Of a DNA stretch of 22,908 nucleotides, positions 1 to 7,408 are shown piece by piece. The stretch spans positions 1 to 22,908 of the forward strand of contig CAYVKY010000022.1 in NCBI GenBank assembly GCA_964452115.1. Reading direction: 5' to 3'. Position 1 is the stretch's first letter; each line of letters opens with the position of its first letter. The position numbers and the translations under genes were made by a program. Source of the stretch: CAYVKY01 sp964452115. GTDB taxonomy: Bacteria > Bacteroidota > Ignavibacteria > Tepidaquicellales > Tepidaquicellaceae. Below the pieces are notes generated by a model. That model searched no databases. It was given only the letters and a program-made list of their open reading frames with translations, and was not told the DNA's origin.

Positions 1-2
1 CA

Positions 3-101
3 ATATCCGAAGCTGAATTCAAAGAAGATTTTCGTGCCACACCCCTGAAACGCCTGAAATTTAACAGATGGCGGCGGAACATTGAAAAATTCAAAGAATA
101 G
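3..101 (+). CDS. queG: 3' end of a probable epoxyqueuosine reductase (partial)
   Basis: An open frame enters from the left edge and stops at the TAG at 99-101, giving 32 C-terminal residues. They contain the pattern F-x3-F, then TPLKRLKF and RRNIEKF. This resembles the C-terminus of QueG, where a short F...F..s..kR.K...l.RNi segment closes the protein. QueG is the cytosolic Fe-S/cobalamin enzyme that reduces epoxyqueuosine to queuosine in tRNA. The catalytic and Fe-S domains lie outside the window, so the assignment rests on this tail alone. Reading frame 3 is certain; the product name is a moderate guess. Confidence 0.5.
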   Translation: MSEAEFKEDFRATPLKRLKFNRWRRNIEKFKE

Positions 102-211
102 TACGTGCAGGGTAATTTGCATTTCTTGAATCTCGTTCTATAATAGGTTTATAGAAATAATAATAAAATTAATCAATTTGACCATATTATACTGAATTGT
201 CAGGAAAGAAA

Positions 212-1117
212 TTATTTGATTATATCGTAACCAATGTTAATATATTTTTTGCTACTAAAAATATCCATTACAGCATATTCTGTTTCATAAATATTAGTTT
301 GTTTTGCAATTGGGGATAATGTTAAATAATTTGAAATAAACAATTCTTTCCCGTTTTGGTCGGAATTTTCTTTAATATTTCGCATTCCATATTTTAATGT
401 CCATTCAAAAATATTGGCAAAAGAAAATAAATTTTTAATATAATCGCAGTCATCATAAGTTATTAACCACTTATGATTGCAAGATTTCATTTTTTCCGCA
501 AATTCTTCATGATTAAATTTTTTATGTAAATTTCCATTTTTTCCATATAACGCAGATTTAGTAGCCGAATAGTATGGAGGGTCTAAATAAATAAATACAT
601 CCTTACCGGATTTTAAAATTAATTCAGAATAATCTATATTTGTCAATTTTGTATTTTCCAAAATCGATGAAAACTGTTTTACTCTTTCGATACTAGATTC
701 GGTAAATCTTCCTTTATAAGCTCCTTCCGAGTATCCACCACTTTCTGATGTACCGGAAAATGTTATCCTGTTAAATACAAAAAATGCTGCCGCTTTATTC
801 AGTGCATCAAATTTATCTATATTTTCTTGAAGGAAAGCATATAATTTTTTACCATCTTTATAATTTGACTTCCAATCTTTTATAATATTTATCAATCTTT
901 CCGAATTGTTCTTCGACTCTTCCCAAAAATGAAATAAAGGTGAATAAATATCATTCCCCCAAAATTTTTTTTTTGGAAATTTCTGTTTTAGAAATATTAA
1001 TAGCGACCCTCCCCCAAGAAAGGGCTCCCTATACTCGTCAAATTCCGGAACAAGCATTGACATTGTTGGGATTGCCCTGCTTTTTCCTCCCGGATATCTT
1101 AATGGGCTTTTTATCAT
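212..1117 (-). CDS. DNA adenine-N6 methyltransferase (Dam/DpnII type, class D12)
   Basis: This 301-residue protein is a class alpha adenine-N6 methylase that transfers a methyl group from SAM to adenine in a specific DNA site. Visible motifs, in family order: motif X RYPGGK (residues 7-12), the SAM-binding motif I EPFLGGGS (31-38), and the catalytic motif IV DPPY (179-182). The length is usual for Dam-type enzymes. Its ATG directly follows the TAG of the upstream gene with no gap (CTA at 1118-1120, CAT at 1115-1117 on the plus strand), so translation is probably coupled. The partner looks like a restriction endonuclease, which makes this the protecting methylase of a type II system. A run of ten A residues on the coding strand (965-974) encodes the lysines near residues 49-51 and could slip. 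The gene is markedly more AT-rich than the genes from 2463 on, suggesting transfer. The target site cannot be read from sequence. Confidence 0.9.
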   Translation of the reverse strand: MIKSPLRYPGGKSRAIPTMSMLVPEFDEYREPFLGGGSLLIFLKQKFPKKKFWGNDIYSPLFHFWEESKNNSERLINIIKDWKSNYKDGKKLYAFLQENIDKFDALNKAAAFFVFNRITFSGTSESGGYSEGAYKGRFTESSIERVKQFSSILENTKLTNIDYSELILKSGKDVFIYLDPPYYSATKSALYGKNGNLHKKFNHEEFAEKMKSCNHKWLITYDDCDYIKNLFSFANIFEWTLKYGMRNIKENSDQNGKELFISNYLTLSPIAKQTNIYETEYAVMDIFSSKKYINIGYDIIK

Positions 1118-2230
1118 CTAAATTTTTCTTATCTCGATAAAAAAATTATTATGTTGAGCTTCTTTAAATAATGTTTTGATAACATCCGCGTTCTTTTCAT
1201 TAAATTTATTTTTCTTAATAAACAAATCAATAACTTCATTTTTATCACCCGAGACAATATTGCTTTTTAGTTTATTAGATGTTAATCTTAACAAAGGTAT
1301 CTTTTGATATTCTTTGTTATTTATTTTTACGGATGATAAATTCTTATATAAAATCATTTTTAATAAGCCATCCTTTATATCACTGATATTTGGAAGCAAA
1401 GCGTTTTTACTATGTTTGCTTTCTATTAAAAACAATTTATTCTTTTTTATATTAACTTCATCAGTAGTAAAATAATAATAACCACCCAAAAAATTTTTTA
1501 TCGTTATTTTAGATTTTGTTATTGATGTTAATAATTCTTTTGGCTGAATTGTTTTCATTTCTCTGTGTTGTGCCTCTTTGGCTTTACGTCTGGATTCATT
1601 CTTAAATTGCTCTATATCCAAAGAAATGGAGCGTACAAAATTATCGATTCCCTTTTTATTATGCATATCAACTTTTGTCGTTTTACTAATAGCATTGTAA
1701 GAATTAAATACTCTTTTTACAATTGTTGACAAATTTGATTTAATTTGATTCAAATTCCAATGCAAAGCTGAACTATGGTACTGAGATATTTCATCAATTT
1801 TGTTTTTAATAAAGATATTGTTGAACTTTTGGTTAGTTATTTTGTGTGCTCTTTTTGGGCTTTTCGTTGCAGAATCATAATATCCAAGTATTACATAAAC
1901 ATCAAGCAAACTCATTAACGAAACCGTATCCCATTGAATAAAATCTCTATCGCCTTCTTTTCCTTCATCTTTAATGATTGGTATTACTGTAATTTTTTTA
2001 GAATATCCGAGTGTATTATAAACTCTTTCAAAAGGATATGACCTTGTACGCTTTGGAGAAACCCATTTTGATAATGCAAATTTATCTTTACCGGTATTAA
2101 TTACGCACGACGATGGACATTCATTAATATCAAAATCTCTAATTTTAATTTCTTGTAAATTAAGATTAAAAAAAGATTTGTATTTGATTTCTTTAATTTC
2201 TGCAAAAATATCAGTATCTAATTTACCCAT
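1118..2230 (-). CDS. putative type II restriction endonuclease, PD-(D/E)XK-like, family not recognised
   Basis: A 370-residue protein directly upstream of the adenine methylase and read in the same direction. I do not recognise the family by name. The N-terminal half has a conserved-looking block around residues 56-120 (KWVSPKRTRSYPFERVYNTL, then GDRDFIQWDTVSLMSLL). The middle (about 195-235) is charged and probably helical. Near residues 250-275 two beta-like strands carry TTDE (D257, E258) and then LFLIESK (E270, K272), which fits the D...ExK core of PD-(D/E)XK nucleases. Operon position supports a restriction role: methylase start and nuclease stop abut. A regulatory or specificity role cannot be excluded, but there is no helix-turn-helix that I can see. 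Base composition is very AT-rich, like the methylase. The promoter should lie in 2231-2440, but no box there is convincing. Confidence 0.6.
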   Translation of the reverse strand: MGKLDTDIFAEIKEIKYKSFFNLNLQEIKIRDFDINECPSSCVINTGKDKFALSKWVSPKRTRSYPFERVYNTLGYSKKITVIPIIKDEGKEGDRDFIQWDTVSLMSLLDVYVILGYYDSATKSPKRAHKITNQKFNNIFIKNKIDEISQYHSSALHWNLNQIKSNLSTIVKRVFNSYNAISKTTKVDMHNKKGIDNFVRSISLDIEQFKNESRRKAKEAQHREMKTIQPKELLTSITKSKITIKNFLGGYYYFTTDEVNIKKNKLFLIESKHSKNALLPNISDIKDGLLKMILYKNLSSVKINNKEYQKIPLLRLTSNKLKSNIVSGDKNEVIDLFIKKNKFNEKNADVIKTLFKEAQHNNFFIEIRKI

Positions 2231-2462
2231 ATTATAAGGATTAACTTATTCTCAATTATATTAAGAAAAATGCAAATTTTATTATTAAATTAAAGTACAA
2301 TAAAAATTAATATTATGATTGTAATGCTTCAAATGGAAATAGTTAAATGTAATAAGTAATGAACAAAATTAATACAAATTACAATTTAATGTGCATGCCG
2401 GGTTTTGTATGTAATACATCGTGGAATTGAATAAAAAAGATTAATTGCATATATTGAAATTG

Positions 2463-3284
2463 ATGGACACACCTTTTAAAATATTCAAAATCAATGAAAA
2501 CACCTGGCAGGAAGTGAAAGATAATCCGCCGGAGCCGCACAGGCACAATCATGAAGAAATATTAATAATAACGGCGGGGAATCCTGACCACTTTATTGAT
2601 TTTCACAGGGAAATACTTGAGCCGCCGGTGATTGTATATGTGGCGCAGGGCAAGGTACATCAGTTCACTCCGAAAGACGGAACATACGGCTGGGCAATCA
2701 GATATGAAACTGAATTTCTTTCGGGCAGCATATTTCATTACTATTCATATTTTCTTGACAGCGTGAAGCTGAATATGAAGGGAATATGCATAAACGAATT
2801 TATCGAGCCGGTTTGCAATATGATGCTGAAAGAATATGAAAATTTCCCCGTTGATTATGACGTTATAAAACATTTGCTCGGTGCATTTTTCAGCAAACTC
2901 GAATCCGAGAACAAAAAAAATCTTCTGATTGATGAAGGTTCAAAAAAGGCGCAGTTGATGACATTTAATTCATTTTTGAAAATTCTTGAAAATAATTACA
3001 GGAGAAATGAAGGCGTGGAATATTACGCAGAAAAGATGAATATGTCCGCGCGGAATCTGAATGTCATCTGCAGGGCGGTTGTGCAAAAAAGCGTTTCTGA
3101 ACTCATTGAAAACCGCAAATTAATTGAAGCACGGCAGCTGCTGCTGAACACCGATAAAACAGTATCTGAAATCGGTTACGAACTGGGGTACAGCGAAAAG
3201 TCATATTTTACAAGGGTTTTCCATAAAAAAACCGGACTCACACCTTCTGCATTCAGGCAGGAAATGATAAAAAAGTTAATCTGA
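2463..3284 (+). CDS. AraC-family transcriptional regulator with N-terminal cupin domain
   Basis: A 273-residue cytosolic DNA-binding regulator counted from the ATG. Residues about 26-70 form a small cupin-like sensor (HRHNHEEILII, then GKVHQF). The C-terminal 100 residues are an AraC double helix-turn-helix: first helix pair around 186-205, second around 231-255 (VSEIGYELGYSEKSYFTRVF), ending in the family signature KKTGLTPSAFRQ. The reading frame also allows an upstream TTG at 2445, which would add six residues; ATG 2463 is preferred because the added residues match no family feature. The ligand is unknown. The next gene, a YceI protein on the same strand, is a natural candidate target. Short ATGT/ACAT and GTAT/ATAC palindromes lie upstream of both genes (2407-2419 and 3324-3338). 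Confidence 0.88.
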   Translation: MDTPFKIFKINENTWQEVKDNPPEPHRHNHEEILIITAGNPDHFIDFHREILEPPVIVYVAQGKVHQFTPKDGTYGWAIRYETEFLSGSIFHYYSYFLDSVKLNMKGICINEFIEPVCNMMLKEYENFPVDYDVIKHLLGAFFSKLESENKKNLLIDEGSKKAQLMTFNSFLKILENNYRRNEGVEYYAEKMNMSARNLNVICRAVVQKSVSELIENRKLIEARQLLLNTDKTVSEIGYELGYSEKSYFTRVFHKKTGLTPSAFRQEMIKKLI

Positions 3285-3293
3285 AAGTACCAC

Positions 3294-3311
3294 ACATTTT
3301 CCGAAAAGTGT
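3294..3311. promoter_or_regulatory. imperfect palindrome between the AraC gene and the YceI gene
   Basis: Reading from 3292, ACAC, one bulged A, then TTTTC-C-GAAAA, then GTGT gives a nine-pair inverted repeat with one bulge, ending at 3311. No T-run follows, so it is a poor terminator. It lies about 80 bases before the yceI start and may be an operator. This is positional inference. Confidence 0.3.
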
Positions 3312-3323
3312 TACCGTCTGATA

Positions 3324-3343
3324 ATACATTGTATGTATTTTTG
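3324..3343 (+). promoter_or_regulatory. candidate promoter/operator region of the YceI gene
   Basis: An exact match to the Bacteroidota -7 box TAnnTTTG (TATTTTTG, 3336-3343) overlaps a palindrome ATACAT-TGT-ATGTAT (3324-3338). It sits 45 bases before the ATG at 3388. No good TTG -33 element is found at the usual 19-21 base distance, so the promoter call is weak. Confidence 0.3.
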
Positions 3344-3387
3344 TATTAGTTATTAAATGAATATTAAAAATTAAAAAATACAAAACA

Positions 3388-3939
3388 ATGAACACAGAAA
3401 AAATTAAATGGGCATTTGACCCCGCACACAGCAAAGTAAATTTCAAAGTAAAGCACCTTATGATTAGCAACGTCCGCGGAACTTTCAAGCAGTTCGACGG
3501 TGAAGTGACAACAAGCGGCTCCGATTTTGCAGATGCCGAAGTTTATTTCAAGATTAATACAGGTTCAATCGAAACGGAAGATGAACAGAGAAACACCCAT
3601 CTGAGAAGTGCAGACTTTTTTGATTCGGAAAAATATCCCGAAATGATATTTAAAAGCGCATCAATGAAAGACCTTGGCGACGAAACATACGAACTCGAAG
3701 GAACGCTTAAGATTAAGGATATTGAAAAGCCGGTGAAACTCGAAGTGGAATTCGGCGGCATCGTTAAAGATCCGTGGGGAAACGAAAAAGCAGGCTTGAC
3801 AGTTGAAGGTAAAATAAACCGCAAAGACTGGGATTTGAACTGGAACGCGATGCTTGAAGCAGGCGGTGTGCTTGTAGGCGAGGAAGTAAAAATAACCTGT
3901 GATATTGAGTTAATGAAACTTGTAAAACAGGAAGCATAA
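3388..3939 (+). CDS. YceI-family lipid-binding-like protein
   Basis: A 183-residue protein of the YceI family, a lipocalin-like beta-barrel that in solved members binds a long polyisoprenoid or amide in its core. Family landmarks: WAFDPAHSKVNFKVKHLMIS at the start, VRGTFKQFDGEV (29-40), then the TEDEQRNTHLRSADFFDSEKYPEM block around residues 64-88, and a closing RKDWDLNW segment. There is no signal peptide, so this is the cytosolic form common in Bacteroidota; E. coli YceI is periplasmic. The function in such forms is not settled, though they often sit among stress and redox genes, as here. It lies between an AraC regulator and a dioxygenase gene on the same strand. Confidence 0.9.
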   Translation: MNTEKIKWAFDPAHSKVNFKVKHLMISNVRGTFKQFDGEVTTSGSDFADAEVYFKINTGSIETEDEQRNTHLRSADFFDSEKYPEMIFKSASMKDLGDETYELEGTLKIKDIEKPVKLEVEFGGIVKDPWGNEKAGLTVEGKINRKDWDLNWNAMLEAGGVLVGEEVKITCDIELMKLVKQEA

Positions 3940-3979
3940 AAATCTTAACTTGAAAAAAATTTTATAAAAAGGAATAGCA

Positions 3980-4795
3980 ATGGATTTAAAAGAATTAAAA
4001 AATAAAAAAGATAACAGCAGCAAAAGGATGCCCGTGCTTTTTGTCGGACACGGAAGTCCGATGAATGCGATTCAGAATAATATGTACACTGAAGGGTGGA
4101 AGGCAGCCGGAGAATCCATTCCAGTTCCTGATGCAATAATATGTATATCGGCACACTGGGAAACCGGAGGCACATTTTTTACGGCAATGGATAAACCCGA
4201 AACCATACACGATTTCGGCGGATTTCCCCGTGAACTGTATGAGGTTGAATATCCCGCACACGGCAGCAGCAAAATTGCCAAGGATGCATCAAATCTGATT
4301 ACCAATGCTAATGCACAATTAGATATGGAATGGGGACTCGACCACGGATGCTGGAGTATTCTCAGGCATATGTATCCGAAAGCGGATATACCCGTCATAC
4401 AGATGAGTCTCGATTACAGGAAAGATGCCGGATACCACTATGAGCTTGCGAAAGAGCTTGTCTCCTTAAGAAATAAAAATGTTCTGATTTTAGGAAGCGG
4501 CAATATGGTACATAATCTGAGAATTATTGACTGGCAGCAAACTTCAGATAAAGGATTTGACTGGGCAGAAGAGGCACGCGAACAAATGAAAAAACTTATT
4601 TCGGATAATAATTACAGTGACCTGATAAATTATAAAAAACTCGGCAGGGAAATATCTCTTGCAGTTCCGACTCCTGAACACTTCCTGCCTATGTTGTATG
4701 CACTTGCACTTAAAGAGGAAAACGAGCAGATAACATTTTTTAATGACAAAATTGATCTGGGTTCAATTGCTATGACATCGTTTGTAATAAACTGA
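3980..4795 (+). CDS. ygiD: LigB-type extradiol dioxygenase, YgiD/4,5-DOPA dioxygenase family
   Basis: A 271-residue protein matching the YgiD/DODA family of class III extradiol dioxygenases, which open catechol-type rings using a metal held by histidines; E. coli YgiD binds zinc and cleaves L-DOPA. Expected ligand positions are present: H24 in FVGHGSPM, H59 in ISAHWET, H178 in NMVHNL and H234 in PTPEHFLP. DHGCW at 121-125 is another family landmark. There is no signal peptide, so it is cytosolic. A modest AAGGA lies nine bases before the ATG. It is 40 bases behind the YceI gene and is probably co-transcribed with it; a strong hairpin terminator follows at 4828. The natural substrate is unknown. 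Confidence 0.88.
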   Translation: MDLKELKNKKDNSSKRMPVLFVGHGSPMNAIQNNMYTEGWKAAGESIPVPDAIICISAHWETGGTFFTAMDKPETIHDFGGFPRELYEVEYPAHGSSKIAKDASNLITNANAQLDMEWGLDHGCWSILRHMYPKADIPVIQMSLDYRKDAGYHYELAKELVSLRNKNVLILGSGNMVHNLRIIDWQQTSDKGFDWAEEAREQMKKLISDNNYSDLINYKKLGREISLAVPTPEHFLPMLYALALKEENEQITFFNDKIDLGSIAMTSFVIN

Positions 4796-4827
4796 TAATA
4801 TAACATCAGACATTCTTCATAATAATA

Positions 4828-4860
4828 AATGGTGTCCTTTTAAGGGACACCATTTTTTTT
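4828..4860. terminator. bidirectional rho-independent terminator
   Basis: AATGGTGTCC (4828-4837), a seven-base loop, GGACACCATT (4845-4854), then a T-run to 4860. It lies between convergent genes, the dioxygenase and the pirin. An AT-rich run on the left side lets it also act on the minus strand, less ideally. Confidence 0.9.
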
Positions 4861-4875
4861 ATTTCAAACTTTCTA

Positions 4876-5730
4876 TTATTGTTTGTGCTTCAGAAAAGTG
4901 CCGTCTGAAAATTCCCTGAACGCAGTTTCGAGTTCTTCGCGTGTATTCATAACAATCGGGCCATACCAAGCGACTGGCTCTTTCAGTGGTTTGCCGGACA
5001 TATACAAAAAGCGGACGCCATTAGTGCCGGCTTTTATGCGGACTTTTTCACCTTCGCTGAATATAAGCAGTTTCCCTTTTTCTGCGGACTCCGGATTTTC
5101 ATTTCCGATTTCAGCATTACCATCGAAAATGTAAAACAATAGATTGTGCTGCGGATTTGTTTTTATGTTCTCGGTTTTATCTGCACCGATTTCCACATCC
5201 ATATAAGTTACGTCAACTTCAAGTTCCGATACAGGACCTTTAACATCTCCGTAAGTTCCGCAGATGATTTTCATACTCATATTTCCGTCATTATACTCGC
5301 GTATATCGTCAGCGCGGATATCCCTGTATCGCGGATGAATCATTTTGCTTTTTGCGGGAAGGTTCACCCACAATTGAAATCCGCGGAGTTCAACCCCGGT
5401 ATCCTGCGGCATTTCCTGATGAATGATGCCGCTGCCTGCGGTCATCCATTGAACTTCGCCCGAATTAATTTTCCCTTTGTTGCCCAATGAATCTTCGTGT
5501 TCCACCTCGCCTCTGAGCATATATGTAACTGTTTCAATACCCCTATGAGGATGCCACGGAAAACCTTTGATAAAATCTTCAGGATTTTTTGAACCGAAAT
5601 TATCCAGCAGCAAAAACGGGTCTGCAATATTGTCTGTCAGATTTCCGAATACGCGGTGAAGCTTTACGCCTGCGCCTTCGGTGACAGGTCTGTCGTTAAA
5701 ATTTTTTTTAATCTCTCTGAATTCTTTCAT
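4876..5730 (-). CDS. pirin-family cupin protein
   Basis: A 284-residue bicupin of the pirin family. The metal-binding set of human pirin (two His, one His, one Glu) is complete in the N-terminal cupin: H60 and H62 in WHPHRGIE, H104 and E106 in IIHQEM. Other landmarks are GEVEHEDSLGNKG (74-86) and MTAGSGIIH. Bacterial pirins are cytosolic; some show quercetin 2,3-dioxygenase activity and others bind partner enzymes, so the activity here is open. The gene is divergent from a second pirin-type gene across 113 AT-rich bases, and converges on the dioxygenase gene at a shared terminator. Confidence 0.93.
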   Translation of the reverse strand: MKEFREIKKNFNDRPVTEGAGVKLHRVFGNLTDNIADPFLLLDNFGSKNPEDFIKGFPWHPHRGIETVTYMLRGEVEHEDSLGNKGKINSGEVQWMTAGSGIIHQEMPQDTGVELRGFQLWVNLPAKSKMIHPRYRDIRADDIREYNDGNMSMKIICGTYGDVKGPVSELEVDVTYMDVEIGADKTENIKTNPQHNLLFYIFDGNAEIGNENPESAEKGKLLIFSEGEKVRIKAGTNGVRFLYMSGKPLKEPVAWYGPIVMNTREELETAFREFSDGTFLKHKQ

Positions 5731-5843
5731 GAATTTATTTATGATATATTTTTAAAATCAGCAGTTTTCATATATGGTAGAAACAAATTCATTTAAATTA
5801 TTGTTACAATATATGATTATTACCGAAAAATAAAATAATTGAA

Positions 5844-6569
5844 ATGTCAAATATAATAATACATAAAGCAGACAGCCGCGGACACTTTAATCACGGGTGG
5901 CTTGACACGTATCACACTTTCAGCTTTGGCGACTATTATGAGCAGGAGCGCATGAATTTTGGCGTATTGAGAGTACTGAATGATGACAGGGTAAAGGCAG
6001 GAAAAGGTTTCGGTACGCATCCGCACGACAATATGGAAATAATTTCCATTCCGCTTGAAGGAACGCTCGAACATAAGGACAGCATGGGAAATGTTGCGGT
6101 GATTAAAAGCGGCGATGTGCAGGCAATGAGCGCAGGCACCGGAATATATCACAGCGAGTACAATAAAAATTTTGATAAGGAAGCAAGGTTTCTTCAGATT
6201 TGGGTGTTTCCGAATAAACTAAATGTTGAACCGAAATATGAACAAATAACATTGAATTCAGACGAATACCACAATAAATTTCTGCAGATAGTATCACCAG
6301 ACCCGGGTGATGAAGGGGTATGGATTCACCAGAATGCGTGGTTTAGCATCGGTGAATTCGATAAGGATTTTTCAATGGAATACACTCCAAAGCAAAAGGA
6401 AAACGGCGTATATGCATTTGTTATTGAAGGTGAATTCAACATTGACGGCAACAGCCTCGGCCGCAGGGACGGCGCAGGAATATGGGATGTGGATAAGATT
6501 TATCTGAAATCCGGTTCACAGAATTCAAAGGTATTGCTGATGGATATTCCGATGAAAAATGAATTGTAG
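5844..6569 (+). CDS. pirin-like bicupin protein, YhaK type
   Basis: A 241-residue pirin-like protein of the shorter YhaK class. It opens with a family pattern (SRGHFNHGWLDTYHTFSFGD, residues 11-30). Its metal-site residues align with pirin: H59 and H61 in THPHDNME, H103 and E105 in IYHSEYN. E. coli YhaK is a cytosolic protein linked to oxidative stress, and some relatives degrade quercetin. It is transcribed away from the other pirin gene; the two are distinct subfamilies rather than a recent duplication. A small receiver-like gene follows after 27 bases on the same strand and is probably in the same operon. Confidence 0.92.
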   Translation: MSNIIIHKADSRGHFNHGWLDTYHTFSFGDYYEQERMNFGVLRVLNDDRVKAGKGFGTHPHDNMEIISIPLEGTLEHKDSMGNVAVIKSGDVQAMSAGTGIYHSEYNKNFDKEARFLQIWVFPNKLNVEPKYEQITLNSDEYHNKFLQIVSPDPGDEGVWIHQNAWFSIGEFDKDFSMEYTPKQKENGVYAFVIEGEFNIDGNSLGRRDGAGIWDVDKIYLKSGSQNSKVLLMDIPMKNEL

Positions 6570-6596
6570 AAATATCATAAATGAATTTTAAGTGTT

Positions 6597-6908
6597 ATGA
6601 AAGTGCGGATTCTGTACATCGGAAGGAATAAGGAAATATTGCAGACGATTTTGCGTTTATTAAATAAGGACGAACGTTGGAAAGCCGAAGGAGCATCCGA
6701 TGATGAAGAAGCTATTGAACTTTTTCACAGACACAAATTTGACATCATTTTATTAGGACCGGGTTTAGAAAAAGAAAGCGAAAATAAACTCCGGGCGCTG
6801 TTTAAATTTCACAACCCCGATATTATCATCATTCAGCATTACGGCGGCGGCAGCGGACTTCTGAACAATGAACTCCTCCGCGCAATAAGCAGCTTCGGAA
6901 AGAACTGA
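6597..6908 (+). CDS. small degenerate receiver-like protein
   Basis: A 103-residue protein with the alternating beta-alpha pattern of a CheY-type receiver: ILYIG, then DIILLG (49-54), then DIIIIQHYGGG. The phospho-acceptor Asp that should end strand 3 is Gly (G54 in FDIILLGPGL), and the acidic pair after strand 1 is replaced by GRNK (residues 9-12). It cannot be phosphorylated in the usual way and is best called a pseudo-receiver. The motif QHYGGGSGLL near residues 79-88 is distinctive. It follows the YhaK-type pirin by 27 bases, suggesting joint expression. It may bind a partner protein; the partner is unknown. Confidence 0.75.
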   Translation: MKVRILYIGRNKEILQTILRLLNKDERWKAEGASDDEEAIELFHRHKFDIILLGPGLEKESENKLRALFKFHNPDIIIIQHYGGGSGLLNNELLRAISSFGKN

Positions 6909-6968
6909 AAGCCTTACCTTTCCAAGCTCTATGGTAGAAAAGCAATAATGCAAAGCCTCATTTTTGTA

Positions 6969-6999
6969 TTGCATAAATATTTAAATCAATATATATTTC
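6969..6999 (+). promoter_or_regulatory. promoter of arsR-arsM
   Basis: TTG (6969-6971), 20 bases, then TATATTTC (6992-6999), a 7/8 match to the Bacteroidota TAnnTTTG box at the usual spacing. It can also be read as TTGCAT-17-TATATT. The box overlaps the palindromic operator, as expected for repression. Confidence 0.55.
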
Positions 7000-7014
7000 G
7001 TTATATAACGAAAT
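6995..7014. promoter_or_regulatory. probable ArsR operator (perfect palindrome)
   Basis: A perfect 20-base inverted repeat with arms ATTTCGTTAT and ATAACGAAAT ends three bases before the arsR start codon and overlaps the promoter. ArsR-family repressors bind such AT-rich dyads in their own promoters and release on binding arsenite. The site is seen directly; the binding is inferred. Confidence 0.75.
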
Positions 7015-7017
7015 GAT

Positions 7018-7362
7018 ATGATTGAAAAACAGGAAAAAATATTCAAAGCCTTATCGGACAAAAACAGAATCAGGATAGTGAAGATGCTTCAGAGAAAGCC
7101 TCTTTGCGTTTGTGAAATCAGGGAAGTGCTTAACCTGGCGGTATCTACAGTATCAAAACATCTCAGCATACTTCGCGACGCAGGAATAATCACTGACCGG
7201 AAAGACGGCAAATGGATTAATTATAAAATCAACCCCTCGCCCGATGCCGCAGCTGCAAGCGCACTGCTTTATATTCAGCTGCTGCTTGAAGATGACGAAA
7301 CAATTAAAAAAGACAGAAAAAAAATAACCAAAGTTGACAGAAATATTTTATGCTGCAAATAG
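7018..7362 (+). CDS. arsR: ArsR-family arsenic-responsive repressor
   Basis: A 114-residue winged-helix repressor of the ArsR/SmtB family. The recognition region is VSTVSKHLSILRDAGI (42-57), followed by the wing DRKDGKWINYKI. Upstream of it, the LCVCE motif (C30, C32) matches the arsenite-binding pair of classical ArsR proteins (ELCVCDL in E. coli). A further Cys pair (C112, C113) at the C-terminus may add a thiolate. The protein should sit on the palindrome at 6995-7014 and repress the operon until As(III) binds. The next gene, 46 bases downstream, is arsenite methyltransferase, which fits the metal assignment. Confidence 0.93.
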   Translation: MIEKQEKIFKALSDKNRIRIVKMLQRKPLCVCEIREVLNLAVSTVSKHLSILRDAGIITDRKDGKWINYKINPSPDAAAASALLYIQLLLEDDETIKKDRKKITKVDRNILCCK

Positions 7363-7408
7363 CACAAATACATTTCGCCATATTATAAAATAATAATTGA
7401 AATTAAAA

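Noticed and set aside
940..1140. 66-codon plus-strand frame across the methylase start
   Set aside because: It is antisense to the methylase motif I region, which has clear family matches, and its product resembles nothing.
5146..5490. 114-codon plus-strand frame inside the pirin gene
   Set aside because: It is antisense to well-conserved pirin motifs and rich in residues typical of shadow frames.
6948..6974. ATGCAA...TTGCAT inverted repeat upstream of arsR
   Set aside because: Six-base arms with a 15-base AT-rich spacer; the right arm is explained by the promoter's -33 element.
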